The notes beneath the pieces are model-generated. The model was not told the DNA's origin. It did no database searches and saw nothing but the letters and a program-made list of their open reading frames with translations. From Fonsecaea monophora (taxonomy: Eukaryota; Ascomycota; Eurotiomycetes; Chaetothyriales; Herpotrichiellaceae), in contig NW_019173990.1 in the NCBI RefSeq assembly GCF_001642475.1, positions 1 through 64,000 on the forward strand: DNA of 64,000 bases, read 5' to 3'. Positions 36,214 to 47,610 of the stretch are shown one piece after another (the stretch's first letter is position 1; every line of letters begins with the position of its first letter). Made by a program: the position numbers and the translations under genes.

Positions 36214-36250
36214 TTATTGATTAATTAATTGATTGATCGATCGATCATCA
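36214..36250. repeat. ATTG/ATCG tetranucleotide tract
   Basis: Near-tandem TTGATTAA, TTGATTGA and TCGATCGA units form a partly self-complementary tract. It lies between the two convergent genes. Confidence 0.7.
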
Positions 36251-36407
36251 TGTCCTTCATGTCTTTTACGTCCTTTTCGCTACTCCTTGTCCTTGTCCTC
36301 GGTCTTTCGAGACTACCTTTTCCCCTTCCCTGACGTTTTGTCCTTGTGCGCGTGATGTGCGCGGATCTAATTTCCTCTACTCGAAAACTTTCAAACGCTC
36401 GGACGTA

Positions 36408-36422
36408 CATGCATGCATGCAT
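36408..36422. repeat. (CATG)n short tandem repeat
   Basis: Three to four CATG units near 36408-36422. The unit is self-complementary. Intergenic. Confidence 0.75.
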
Positions 36423-36837
36423 ACATATGAAGCATGTGATGCATGTGATACATGGCCTTGTGGCATTGGAGCGTGGGAGGGGAGGGTGGAGATGGTGAGA
36501 GGGAGGTACCCTGGAAAGATGGTACTTGAAGAGAGAGACAGGCGACCTGGCCAGTGGGGATCAGTGCGACAAGTGGTCTGGATGAAAGATGCCAGGTGTT
36601 GGGGTCCGAGGTTCGAGAAAACTGGTCCTTCGGAGGGCGAATTGCTGCTCCATGTCCGAAACAGGAGTCAGCAGATCCCGTATCCATCTGCGTCTTCGGC
36701 TTCAGAATGGGCATTGCGATGGGATAGGATCGGATATACACAGGCTCATTCCATTCCGGTCGTTATCCCTCTCCTTTTTCTCTTAAGCTCATTTCTGCTC
36801 CGCCGTATGGCCTGTACGGTTTCCAACATCGTTTCCC

Positions 36838-38190
36838 TCACGAAACTTGAACCTGAACCATACCATTAGCTTTCCTCGCTTTACTGGCGCTAGATGATTT
36901 CCCTCTCCTCTTGTCTTCTGCCCGTCCTTCGCTTTCTTGGGCATCTCTCTGCTCGCGCCGTTTGCGCCACTGCCACTCCCACAGCACAGGCAGGAATGAC
37001 CATAAGTCGAAGTCGGGCCACAGCACGTCCAGAAATACAATCTGCGTCGACTCGTGGCATTGCCAGAGCATAAAGTCGCTGAGCCGCGACACCCCCGATG
37101 TGCGGATGAGCAGGTCAATGGGTGGGCAACTGGCTGTATATGTGTGCGAGGTGATTGTCGCCGGAGTGATTAGCTCAGGCGATGGATACTGTGGAGTCTG
37201 CTGAGTCGACTTTTGAGATGTCGTTAGTGGGCGCAGTGGTGGTGAGGGCGACGTGTTGTTATCATCGTGGTGAAGGGTTGTTGCGGTTGACACTGACGAG
37301 GCGTCGTGGTCACGATCAGACTGGTCGGGCGAATAAGATGACAAGCTCGTGGTGCTCGATGAAGGTGATCGCTTATCCGCCCCAGTGGGCGACAAATATG
37401 TTCTCGATGTGGTCGATGTCGATGCTGTGTGTTGTGAAAACTGTTCGGACCAAATGGTGCTCGCTATTCTCTCCTCCTTAAAAGTGCTGTTTCTCCCCTT
37501 GCCGTGGATATCCTCTGGCAATGGCGTTGTCCATTCCTCCACCGTGCTCTGAATCGCACTCGTGATTTCTTCTCTCGAGGTATAGGGGAAACAGACGTTC
37601 AGGACACAGTTCCCCTCATTCCTGCTGGTCATTTCGACTGCTTTATCCACCGCCTCGAGGACATCCGGCTTGATTAACTCTCGTTGGCCTAATATTCGTA
37701 TCCTCGCACCGTATCGATCCAACAGCTCGCCGTGTTGAACGAGCTGCTTTAGCTTGATTTTAGCCATGGACATTAAGGCATCAACCTCGTATTTGCTGCG
37801 CTTGAAATTCTCGATGCTGAAGGCGTATATCGTTACGGTGTGCACGCCAGATTTATAGCACACTTCCAGGATCTATCATCATAGCATGATCAGCATTGGT
37901 GTAGCACCCGATAGAGACCCGGTTCACAGACTGAAGGGCCTCTAGGCCTCCATGATCATCTGTCATACCTTTGCCAATGCCTCAAAACCCAAGTTATGTC
38001 CTTCAACAGTCTCGATCCTGTTATTCTTTGCAAATCGTCTATTCCCATCCATGACAAACGCAACATGTTTAGGCACAGGGCCCTGGCGGAGAGCACCGAT
38101 TAGGAGTTCACGCAGTTGATTGAGGGCCCATTCTGCGGGCGGCGAGGAGAGGAGCCATTGGCGAAGGTTGGATATATGACGGTGTGGCAT
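36838..38190 (-). CDS. cis-Prenyltransferase (dehydrodolichyl diphosphate synthase, Rer2/Srt1 type)
   Basis: Adds isopentenyl units in cis to farnesyl diphosphate, making the dolichol precursor for N-glycosylation at the ER. 418 residues from exons 37969-38190 and 36838-37872. Conserved regions are all present: HVAFVMDGNRRFAKNN with the catalytic Asp, GHNLGFEAL, YAFSIENFKRSKYEVDALM, and PPIDLLIRTSGVSRLSDFML with the isopentenyl-diphosphate-binding Arg residues. WPDFDLWSFLPVLWEWQW closes the fold. Between about residues 195 and 305 there is a Ser/Thr-rich low-complexity insertion not found in yeast enzymes; it reads in frame without stops. The basic C-terminal tail (RRGKSSSASKARKA) is typical of eukaryotic forms. 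Divergent from deaminase copy B. Confidence 0.93.
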
Positions 38191-38999
38191 GATGGCAGAA
38201 CTTGAAGACGCTCAGATATGGAAGGGAGTAATGCTCGTAGAGACTCGTAGGACTTGAGGCGGTTTTCAACTCATGGGACGCTGCAGTTTTGGGATCGCTT
38301 CGGCGTTTGCATGAAGGTTGTTGAGCGATGTCACAAGCAAGGACACAGTTTGCAAATGATAGATGCGCAGTAAGAAAGTCAGGGAGACTCGAAAGGAGTG
38401 GAAGGCGGTCGCTTAGATACAAGAACGAGAGTTGCGTCGCCTGCGAGCTTCTGTTGAGGTATTGCGCAGCCACACAGCGCTTGGGTTGTCGAAAAGTTGG
38501 CACAGACCGCAGATGGGGACGTAATTGTGGTATTGCGTGGACTCGTACTCGGTACCTGCCTTGTACCCACCCGCACCCTGGAACTCGACCTTCCCTTACT
38601 CGGCACGGTTGGTGCGCTTTGAGTAATAATTCATTAGGTGGGTTTGGGAGTTGAACGGGTCTAAAATTGGCTCTAACCAAGCTGGGCCGAAACAAACCTC
38701 TTTAGCTGCTAGCATCAGCCTCCTGTGACTCTTGCAATATAGCAAAAACGCTTCACTCCCGCAGACTTCCCGTGAATTGCAGTGCAAGACTGACAATCTT
38801 GCATCAATCGTAATGATTTATCTGTCCAATAGTCTGATCAGAATGATGCCGCTCGCCAATTGGCCGCGCCAGCTGGCAATTCCTGACTGGTTGAAGAAGC
38901 ATTCATAGGAAATCGAGTTACAGCCTCATCTGCGAATTTCTCTGACCTTATGTTGAAATATTCATCGAGTACAGTCTTTGAAATGATATTGTTTTTATA
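38191..38999. other. Divergent promoter region between cis-prenyltransferase and deaminase copy B
   Basis: About 810 bp. A 195-codon minus-strand frame covering 38108-38695 starts far upstream of the prenyltransferase ATG but has no domain. It is best read as leader or promoter sequence. Confidence 0.5.
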
Positions 39000-40960
39000 A
39001 TGCGGATCTTGAAGCCTGTCCGGACGTCCAATCCAGAATCCTCTATATGGAAAGGTCTCCCAGAAGATGCTTTTCGTCGAACCGTCATTGCACTTTCCAA
39101 ATTCACCGATGGCGTTCCAGCAGAACCAAAATCCTGGTGGCTGGCTGCTGCCGACAGAGATTCTCCCTCATCTTCTACTACTTGTCGATCACTGCCTTAT
39201 CATACTGAGCGACAACTAGCCGATGACTTTGCGTTCATATCAGCTGCTCAAGAAGGAGTGGAAAGCGTGGCGGCGGTATGTATCGAGGAGCTTCGTGAAC
39301 CTTTGGGCCTTATCTTTCGTGTTGCCGCAAACGACGGAATCGGTGAAGAGGACAGAACTGTCTTGCGGCAGATTTGCGATTCTCTAATGTCTTGTGCATC
39401 GAATGGTAGGCATAAAATCCACTTGGTGGAAGCCCACTGTGTCGCTGTGCTGACTTTTCAGAAGACATTTCGCTTGCAGACTGTATTTCAACGACCAGAA
39501 TGTTAGTACTTACACTCTCCCGTGGGCGAATCATCTCGCGAATACGGCTTTTCCTTGGTCATAAACCTTCTCACTGTCGTGGAGCGGCCACGACATCGAG
39601 CCTTCGCCTGGAGAATACTATAAAGCGGTTGCGAGCCGTGGCTTCTACACCAGTCGCCGTAAATCTGGTGAACCGAATATCCAAACTAAAAGCAAGATTC
39701 CAAAATATCCTACAATCAGACAACCTACAGGCAGGTCGCGAGCTGGAGGAATGTCTTTCTGAATGCTTCTCTATCACCACTTCCAATGGCTATACGCCAT
39801 TCCAGACCACTTTACACGAGGCTGGATTCGACTCATCTGTATGGTTTAACAATAAATTCATCATGCAAATCGATAAACTCGGAGCCTATCACAGAATCCC
39901 TGAGACTCTATCCCGGGAAGCACGTCGAAGAAGGACGAGACCACTTTTCTCTAGTATCAGGCTCGAGTTCATTGATCCGTACCTACCAGTACAAAGCCCT
40001 ATATCAGTTTCGGGGAGGATGGTCAATTGCCACGTGCATGCAGAAGTACAAATGGTCATTCATCATATTCTCAACTCATCATCGATCATGCCCCGAATAA
40101 TCGGTACAAGCAAAGCGGCGTGTTTTCTCTGCCATCTCTTTATTTCTGAGCACAAGGTTTTCAGTGTATCGGCATGGCATGGGCGTTTGTACGATCAGTG
40201 GACTATTCCAGACCTTACAGAGTATAGCGCCGAAAACATCAGGATACTGAGAGCCATCATACAAGGAATGCACCGCAAATGCACCCAGCTCGGTAGGACA
40301 ACGCATCCACAGCGTCCGTATCCTCTGACCAGCAGACACAACCTGATGAGTCTTCCCAACTTTTCACCTGCATCAACAATCCCAAGCTTGAGATCAGATC
40401 AGCCAACAAGCATCGATAGGGCTGTTGCCACAGTCCCTACAGCGGTTGGGACCAGCGTTCCTTGCACTAATGCTTCCCAATCTTCGGCCTCACCAGCTGT
40501 TCCAGGGTTAGAAGACAGCGAATGGGAATCACTGGTGGACGGATCCACAACACCAAGACAGTCAGATCATACAACCGAGTCCGAAGTCGTTGACGAGGCC
40601 GGTAAACCTAGCGATCCAGGGCCTGAAACCGACAGCCGTAGCAACGGACGTCGGAGTACAAGCTCAAGCGCGTCGGATCTCTCCACAGGAATCTTTCACC
40701 TTCATCCTGGTAGGCCACAAGCGATTGACTTGCCGCATATCCATATCAACGCGGAGATAGAGCCACCTTCTGTAGGGGTGCTCACCTTGAAGAGGCACAA
40801 CGAAATGAGTAGATATTCTGAAAGTCGAATAGTCAGTCTGGAAGACCTCAAAGAAGGGCATGAGATTAGCTTCGAAAAAGGACAGTCCGAGCCTTCCATT
40901 GTGCTCGAGCTCCAGAAAGGTGGTATCAATGTGTGCTGCATGGCGCTGGAGTGGATGTGA
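39000..40960 (+). CDS. OTT_1508-like deaminase-fold protein, copy B
   Basis: A 634-residue paralogue of the protein at 18748-20634. Exons 39000-39405 and 39462-40960 meet in phase 1, just after CDSLMSCASN. This corresponds to the intron site of copy A after LNGIASG. The zinc-binding core is intact: VHAEVQM (His328, Glu330) and ACFLCHLF (Cys356, Cys359), with GTSKAACFLC and WHGRLYDQWTIP matching the copy A flanks. The N-terminal helical region aligns too (DDFAFISAAQEGVESVAAVC). A Ser/Thr-rich stretch leads to a C-terminal module starting near VGVLTLKRHNEMSRY. There is no signal peptide or membrane segment. Substrate and role are unknown, as for copy A. A and B clearly diverged long ago, so this is not a fresh tandem duplicate. 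Confidence 0.85.
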
Positions 40961-41359
40961 AACGCATCTGATAGCAAGTTACTTGGACGTTGAGATATCG
41001 GGTGTGGCGCAGGCCAGTTGCGGCGGTGGAGGCGGAGGCGCAGACTTGGCACTAGATGTCGACGTTTGATGTCACGTGTCGAGGTTTGCCTGGGTGGCGA
41101 ACGATGGGGCAAGTCGGAAGCTGCTCATCATCTGGTCTCTGCGCTTCCATCTCCCCCATCACCATCCATCGCCCGCCAGCCAGCCTGCCAAACCTCCCTC
41201 TCTCAAAGAGCCCAAGGCGTGGCAAGTCAAGATCACCATTATTTCCTTAGATAGTCTCTTTCTTCGAGCTGTTCTTTTTCCTTCATACCGTTTGTCTTCT
41301 TACTAAAGGTTTCTTTTTCGTGTTTCTTCAGCGGCCTGCCGCCGCCGCCAGTCCCGATC
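40961..41359. other. Intergenic region upstream of YME1
   Basis: About 400 bp; presumably terminator of deaminase copy B and promoter/leader of the YME1 gene. No gene. Confidence 0.5.
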
Positions 41360-44059
41360 ATGGCTTTACAGGCTCCCCTCTCCCAGTTGCCTGTGAGTAT
41401 ACTGGCCGTCTCACAGAGACTCGTCGTCCCGCTGACTGTTGCGCTGCCTTAGAGCCTCTCTGCAATTGCTCCAGATGTCTTTACGACGCTGCCCTCGCTC
41501 TTTACTTCGCCGCTTCAAACTCTCCGACGCTATCGCCTGGCGCGGCTGCGCACCGAAGGAGATGTATCGGGTTCGCGGCAGATACACTCGGCTGGGAAAA
41601 ATGTAGGGCAGTCAACGGTACCAAAAAATGTTCTGCGAGATGGGAATGTTCCTAACGCCTCGCAGCTTTCTTCGAATGTCGTTCTCCCAGATTTCCTCGC
41701 CTCCCTTCCGAGCAACAGTACCCCATCGCAAACGCTCAACCTAAATCCTCGCCGAACAATACCCTGGATGTCTCGAACCCTTTCCTCATCAGTTACCTCT
41801 CGTTTGAACTTGGCACCGACCCTGCGCCGGGATTTGTCGACCAGAGTTCCCAATGCCTCACCAAGTGCCGCCTCGGGAAAACGCTCGATAAGATCACCTT
41901 TGACACAGTCTTCATTCACTTCTTTAGTGTTTGGTCCCCCACGGCGAGGAAATAACTCAAACGTGAACAAGCAATATCGACAATTCTCAACGACCTCCCC
42001 GCTTGCCAACCAAAACATGTTGGCCCACGCCGAACGTACTGCGAACAACAACCCTACTAGTGCCACCGCCCAAAATGCATTCTATTCCGCCCTCCTCCGT
42101 GCAAACATGCCCAAGCTCGTCATAGAAAGATATCAGTCAGGTCGATATGCCACCAATCCCGCAACGGATGCGGCATATCTCAAAGCTCTACAGATGACCG
42201 GCTCGGTGCCCGCCCCAGGCACGCCCGGTTCCAATGTTACTGGCACACAGGGAAATGGGCTCAGTGCAGACAAGCTAAGGGCCGTAGGCCAGGCGGTTGC
42301 TGGACAGAACTATGGTGGACAAGTGATCATGCCGAGCAACAAATCTGGTACAGGTGCCAAAGAAGCGCCGCTTTATGTGGTGGTTGAAGAGTCATGGGGT
42401 GCAACCATCCTGAAGTGGGTTCGAACGTTTCTCTGGGTCGGCTTGTCTGGCTACTTCCTCTTGGTGGTCCTGACCATGGTCGTGGAGATGACTGGTAGTT
42501 TCCGGACGAGGGTTGGACAAAACAACGAGGTACAACCCCAACATCAGACCGTTCGCTTCAGCGATGTGCATGGTTGCGATGAGGCCAAAGAGGAACTTCA
42601 AGAGTTGGTCGAATTCTTGAAGAACCCGGAGAAGTTCAATCAACTAGGAGGCAAGCCCCCCAAGGGTGTTCTTTTGGTGGGCCCACCTGGTACTGGCAAA
42701 ACGATGCTTGCGCGTGCCGTTGCAGGTGAGGCTGGTGTGCCGGTGTTCTACATGTCTGGCTCCGAATTCGACGAACTTTATGTCGGAGTCGGTGCTAAAC
42801 GAGTTCGGGACCTCTTCACTCAAGCCCGCAACAAGGCGCCTTCGATCATCTTTATTGACGAATTGGATGCCGTTGGCGGCAAGCGGAATGCACGTGACCC
42901 TGCTTATGCGAAACAGACACTCAACCAACTCTTGACGGAATTGGATGGATTTAGCCCGAGCACCGGTGTTATTCTCATCGCCGCGACCAACTATCCGGAG
43001 TCTCTGGATAAGGCGCTCATTCGACCGGGACGATTCGACCGACATGTCAATGTGCCTCTGCCCGATGTTCGCGGTCGGATACAGATCCTCAAGCACCATA
43101 TGAGAAATATGCCCATCGCAGCTGATGTGGATGCGACCAATCTTGCACGCGCTACCAGCGGTATGTCTGGCGCCGACTTGGAGAATCTTTGCAACCAAGC
43201 TGCAGTTCATGCTTCACGGTTGAAGTACAAGAAAATCACAGCCATGAACTTTGAGTGGGCCAAGGACAAGATCATGATGGGGGCTGAAGCCAAATCCCGC
43301 ATGATTCGAGAAAAGGACAAGATTCAGACCGCTTATCACGAAGCTGGCCACACTTTGGTCAATTTGTTTACTCCGGCCAGCAATCAACTGTACAAAGTGA
43401 CCATCATCCCACGTGGTCAAGCACTTGGTGTCACTCACTTTCTCCCTGAAATGGACGAAGTGAGCCGAGGTTACGATCAATTCATCGCTTCGATTGATGT
43501 CTCAATGGGCGGTCGAGCCGCTGAAGAATTGATATATGGTCCAAACAAGGTGACCAGCGGTATCTCGCACGATGTTCAGCAAGCCACTCGGACCGCATTT
43601 TATCTTGTCACCCAGTGCGGGTATTCCCCCAAGTTGGGAAACGTCGATCTTGCTTCCGACTATGACAAGCTATCGAGCGAGACGAAACAGGAAATCGAAC
43701 GAGAAGTGCGGCAGATTGTGGAAGGCGGTCGAGAACGAGCGGATCGAATTGTCAAAGAGAAGCGGAAAGAACTCGAAGCCTTAAAAGATGCACTTTTGGA
43801 ATACGAAACACTAGACCGGGAGGAAATTATGAAGATTCTACGCGGGGAGAAGTTGAAAAAGATCGAGGTGGAGCTTCGCGAGGATGACGACACTGACAAC
43901 GGAGATAATGGGCGAGGAAACAAGTCACAACCCAAGAAGGAGAAGGAGGTTGGCTCCAAAGGCAGCTTAGGGATTAAGCTGCCTGACGTGCTGCTACCAC
44001 CTGGGACAGGTGGAAGAGGCGGAGAGAAGGAAGGCGTGTCACGGGTCAGTGATAGATGA
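41360..44059 (+). CDS. YME1: Mitochondrial i-AAA protease (FtsH family)
   Basis: ATP-dependent zinc metalloprotease of the mitochondrial inner membrane facing the intermembrane space; it degrades unassembled and regulatory proteins. I propose a short first exon, 41360-41392, encoding MALQAPLSQLP, then a 60-bp intron and exon 41453-44059, giving 879 residues. The frame stays open from 41453 into the classical core, so the ATG at 41768 is probably internal. The N-terminus is rich in Arg, Ser and Leu and lacks acids, as a mitochondrial presequence does. One membrane segment (WVGLSGYFLLVVLTMVVEM) precedes the AAA domain with Walker A GPPGTGKT, Walker B IIFIDELDAVGGKR and SRH ALIRPGRFDRH. The protease site is YHEAGHTLVNLF. 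A charged coiled coil ends the protein. Confidence 0.93.
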
Positions 44060-44709
44060 CATTGAATATGTCGGTCTTCGTCGTGGATTTAATTAGCGAG
44101 TAAAAATGACTCTCTTATCGTGAAATTCAAAGGGTTGTCCTCTGTACCTCTACAGGATGATGTGCTGTTTGTAATTCAGCTGGCACGTCGAGCATATTGA
44201 ATTCAAGGAATACAGAGAGGTGGCTATACTTCGTGCTTTGTTCCTGGCAGAGATTCTCGGGCAGGTAGGTGCCTCTGTACTATAAGTATGATGTATATGG
44301 TAGAAATACGGGATAGATTATATGTCACCTATGGCACTCGTCAAGACAGCCGAAAGAGGCAGGGCACGTGTCTGATAATAGGGATACTAATATAGTTTTG
44401 TGCACAATGGATGTGCACGCACTCCGACATGTCTGTCTCCCTTACCCAGCACTGATGTCACTTTTGGTCTGACAGGAACCTCTGATACAGAGCACAGAAG
44501 CAGAAACACTCGGTCTGACGTGACCTTGCACCGAGGTCACATACATTGTATACCATTCAATTTTTCCTTTGAATCTTTTCGCACCTTCACAATTATAGCA
44601 CCGTCGTAGCTCAAATCCCAAATACCCTACTCGACCGGTGCTCTAAAAATGCCCGAGCAAATGAAAACTCCAATTGAGAAATACAAGATATCTACAGCCT
44701 TTGTCTCCT
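44060..44709. other. Convergent intergenic region
   Basis: About 650 bp between the 3' ends of YME1 and the CFEM gene. Nothing recognised. Confidence 0.55.
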
Positions 44710-46317
44710 TCATCCTGTCTTGGGTAACCTTGGAGAGCTCAGTGGCGACACGAATACCGGACTTTGAGCATCCGATCGTGATGTGACGCTCGACAGCACT
44801 GGTGATCTCTTCTCAGTGCCTGTCGCAGCGGCTTGCACGGGTGTCCCTGGCGGGGAGCCAGGTGTTGCTTCGGTGGGTGCGCTTACTGAGCCGGTGGGCG
44901 AAAACACCGGATGATGCTCGTGGATGAATGTGCTGCCGGGCAGCTCCTGTGGCATCGATGGCGGTTGCTTCTGGAGGGCGACCGGACCTGCTGCGTTCGG
45001 GTCATATGCAGGCGGCGACGAGGAGGGGAAGATGGGCCACCCGTTCGCAACCCCCACGGCTCCAGGAGATCCTGTTTGACCTTCTGGGCTGTCGAGCTCG
45101 TGCGCGGTCGGCGCCCTCGACATCGACATTTGAGACAGAACAGGCTCTTCGGGCGGGAATGTCGTTGTGCGGTTGGCTTCTGCAGCCCGCCTGGCCTTGC
45201 GTCTTCGCCGAACCCAGAAGAAGGTCGCGAGACACACTATACATATTACCACCCAAATGGACACGGGAATGGCAATCTTCGCTCCAGGGGGAAACTTGTT
45301 CTTCGCCTGCTGTTGCGTCACGAGCGAATACTTTTGCGAGAAGACGTGGTCGGTGATCAGCGTCAGACCGGCTATTGCGGGAGTGGATGCAGGGACTAAT
45401 GTCGTGGCAGGCACCGAATAACAGGGAGTATCCTGCCCAACCGCGGTGTAATATATCTGATACCCACTGACACTCATTTAGCCTTGCGGACTCGTTAAGA
45501 CCGGGGAGGGAGAGTACTTACAGTGGACAACAGGCGCTGGCGGTTGTGAAATAGTCCTGCGGGCATCTCGTGATGAGTGCATTGAGTCCGTACTCATATG
45601 CACAACAATCTGGTCGGTCAGGAGAACAGCCGACGTTGGGATACTCCGTCACTCGGCCAGCAGCGTCTGTGGCTATCGCGAAGTACGGCACCGTGCAGCT
45701 GCCCGTCATCAGCGGTGCTCCAACAAAACTTGCTGCCGTTATCGGTTTCCCAGCTGTCGGCTCTGGCGTTTCCGACACTGGCTCACCCGAGATGGTTGAG
45801 ATGCTCGGATTGCTCGAGGAAGAAGACGTCGAAGCTGGCTGAGTTGATGGAGCTGCTGCAGGTGGCGTGAGACTCATGCTGGCGAGCGCACTTGAAAGTC
45901 CTGCTGGGGAACATCCCACAAAATCTGGCGCGGTCTCGTTGACAGCAGTACACTCCTGCTTGTTGAACTGGATAGCCACTATTACCCGTTGTCAGAAGTC
46001 TGTATATTTCGCAGCGCACCACGCACGACTCTCACGTACATGCTTGCTCGTCGGAATTACACTGCGTGTACAGGCAACAAGATAATGCGCTGACATATGC
46101 GGAACTCGAACAAAGGCAGGCGATATCGATGACCGAACATGATTTCTGAGCAGAGGTCGAATTCGAGAGACATCCTTGCTGTTATTTCACTCTGTCAACA
46201 CTCCCAATCTGCCATCGAGGTAACAAAACCTACTGCACACTGAGGGATTTCCTGTACACTGATGGCATCCACAAGGCCCAGACAAAGGAAATGAAGGAGG
46301 ACGATGAAGAGCTTCAT
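44710..46317 (-). CDS. CFEM-domain protein with single transmembrane anchor
   Basis: Secretory-pathway protein of 478 residues from four exons: 46234-46317, 46040-46178, 45522-45978 and 44710-45466. Residues 1-19 (MKLFIVLLHFLCLGLVDA) are a signal peptide. The CFEM domain follows, split by the first intron: IPQCAQGCLSN, then SCSVIDIACLCSSS and ALSCCLYTQCNSDEQA, giving all eight Cys. A Ser/Thr/Pro-rich stalk comes next, then a second Cys-containing ectodomain block (CSPDRPDCCAYEYG). One transmembrane helix (IAIPVSIWVVICIVCLATFF) is followed by RRRRKARR and a 150-residue Pro/Ser-rich cytosolic tail. Most CFEM proteins are GPI-anchored or 7-TM; this one is a type I membrane protein. CFEM proteins act in haem/iron capture, adhesion or virulence; the role here is open. 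Confidence 0.85.
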
Positions 46318-47610
46318 GACGAACAACGCTCAAGTGTCAGTCGGTCAGTCAGAGACAGAGGGAAAGGCGACGACGACAGCCGTGACTGTACCATGCAAGA
46401 AGTCGTCTTCTGCGCTCTGCGGGAAATTTCAGAGACCCGAACTCAAATGCTTCGTTGATTTACTTTGAAGAAGGTGAGCCACCTGATAGTTCCCCAGGGC
46501 TTTCTGTTTTCGGACCGTTTGTCAAACAAAAGAGACATTCCTGTGGTAGCCGGGGCGACATTCTTTGAACAATGGGTGGAGGGCCGGTGCTTCCCAGCAC
46601 AAAGCGTAGCGATGTCAAGGCTGGAATGTTGGCGAGAATTCCTCCAAACATGGACCAACGTACACGCACACACATCAACGACCAAGGCTGGATGACGAAA
46701 AAGGCTTGCGACGACGTTCCTGTGGTCTTGGGTGACAACATGCTCCGGTAGAGAGTCTGGTTCCTGAGTAGGCTCAATATGCAGAGTCTCGGTCCCAACG
46801 ACTTGCTCTGTATGTGCTTTGACCACTTCCGGAAACCCGGCACCACAGCCCTTCTTTGGACATATCTCATCATACAACTCAGGCGTAGCAGGCCTCGTTT
46901 TCTGCTGTGAGAGATGTCTTCAAGGGATGTGTGAGTTTTTATGCAGGTCACTCGTTGGTGCATCCGATATCTGCCATTTGCGGCGGCGGCACCTATACTC
47001 GATACACCCACTCCACCTCAAGTCCACCAAGATACATGCTTGGTATTTAACAAGGTTCAGGAAAGAGACATCGCAAAGACAGGGAGAAGCGAGATTACTG
47101 GCTCAGCCGTCCCCGCAATATGGCTTGATTGGCTGATCGCCAACGCCCATCAGCTTCTCGCCGAGTGGATCTTGATGATGGAAACATTGTCAGATCTAAG
47201 CCTCGTTCAGCTCGCTAGCTGCCCTGCCGCAATTTCTACAACCAGGCCAAAGGGACACCGGAGCAAACAAGCATCCATAATGGCAGAAACGCAGAGCAAT
47301 CAACTGATGGTTCTTTCCGCCCGGCCACGGAACCATCGGAGCTGGTGTCAACGTGGCTTTCAATAATATCAAATCAGCCATGGCCGAGCAATTGTTTTGT
47401 TCTTACCGCATGATCTCTGGCCAAGAGACTTTGTGTTCAGAAACACTCCGCCTCCCTGCGACGATGAAATATTTCATCATGGCTGTGTCACTGATTGCAA
47501 ACGTTGATTCTTCATAAGAGAAACTATATCCCTTGTGGTCTATACCTGCGATATTCGACATCTGCTCCAAAAAAAACCCGTCCTCGCCACTTTCAAGAAA
47601 ATTCCACACA
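46318..47610. other. Divergent intergenic region
   Basis: About 1.3 kb between the CFEM and DUF1223 genes. A 144-codon minus-strand frame at 46443-46877 starts with ATG and has several Cys, but no domain or splice support. It is recorded here as a possible small gene only. Confidence 0.4.

Larger units (their letters stand above)
35822..36837. other. Convergent intergenic region rich in short tandem repeats
   Basis: About 1 kb between the F-box/WD40 gene and the cis-prenyltransferase gene. It carries an (AGTC)4 run at 36037-36053, an ATTAATTGATTGATCGATCG-type tract at 36214-36250 and a (CATG)n run at 36408-36422. No gene is supported. Confidence 0.55.

Noticed and set aside
36037..36422. Short tandem repeats considered as a CRISPR-like or transposon remnant
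   Set aside because: They are simple 4-bp microsatellites without spacers, terminal inverted repeats or coding remnants, in a eukaryotic intergenic region.
46443..47011. Possible small Cys-containing gene on the minus strand
   Set aside because: Two overlapping frames compete, no signal peptide, domain or splice evidence; not enough to call a gene.
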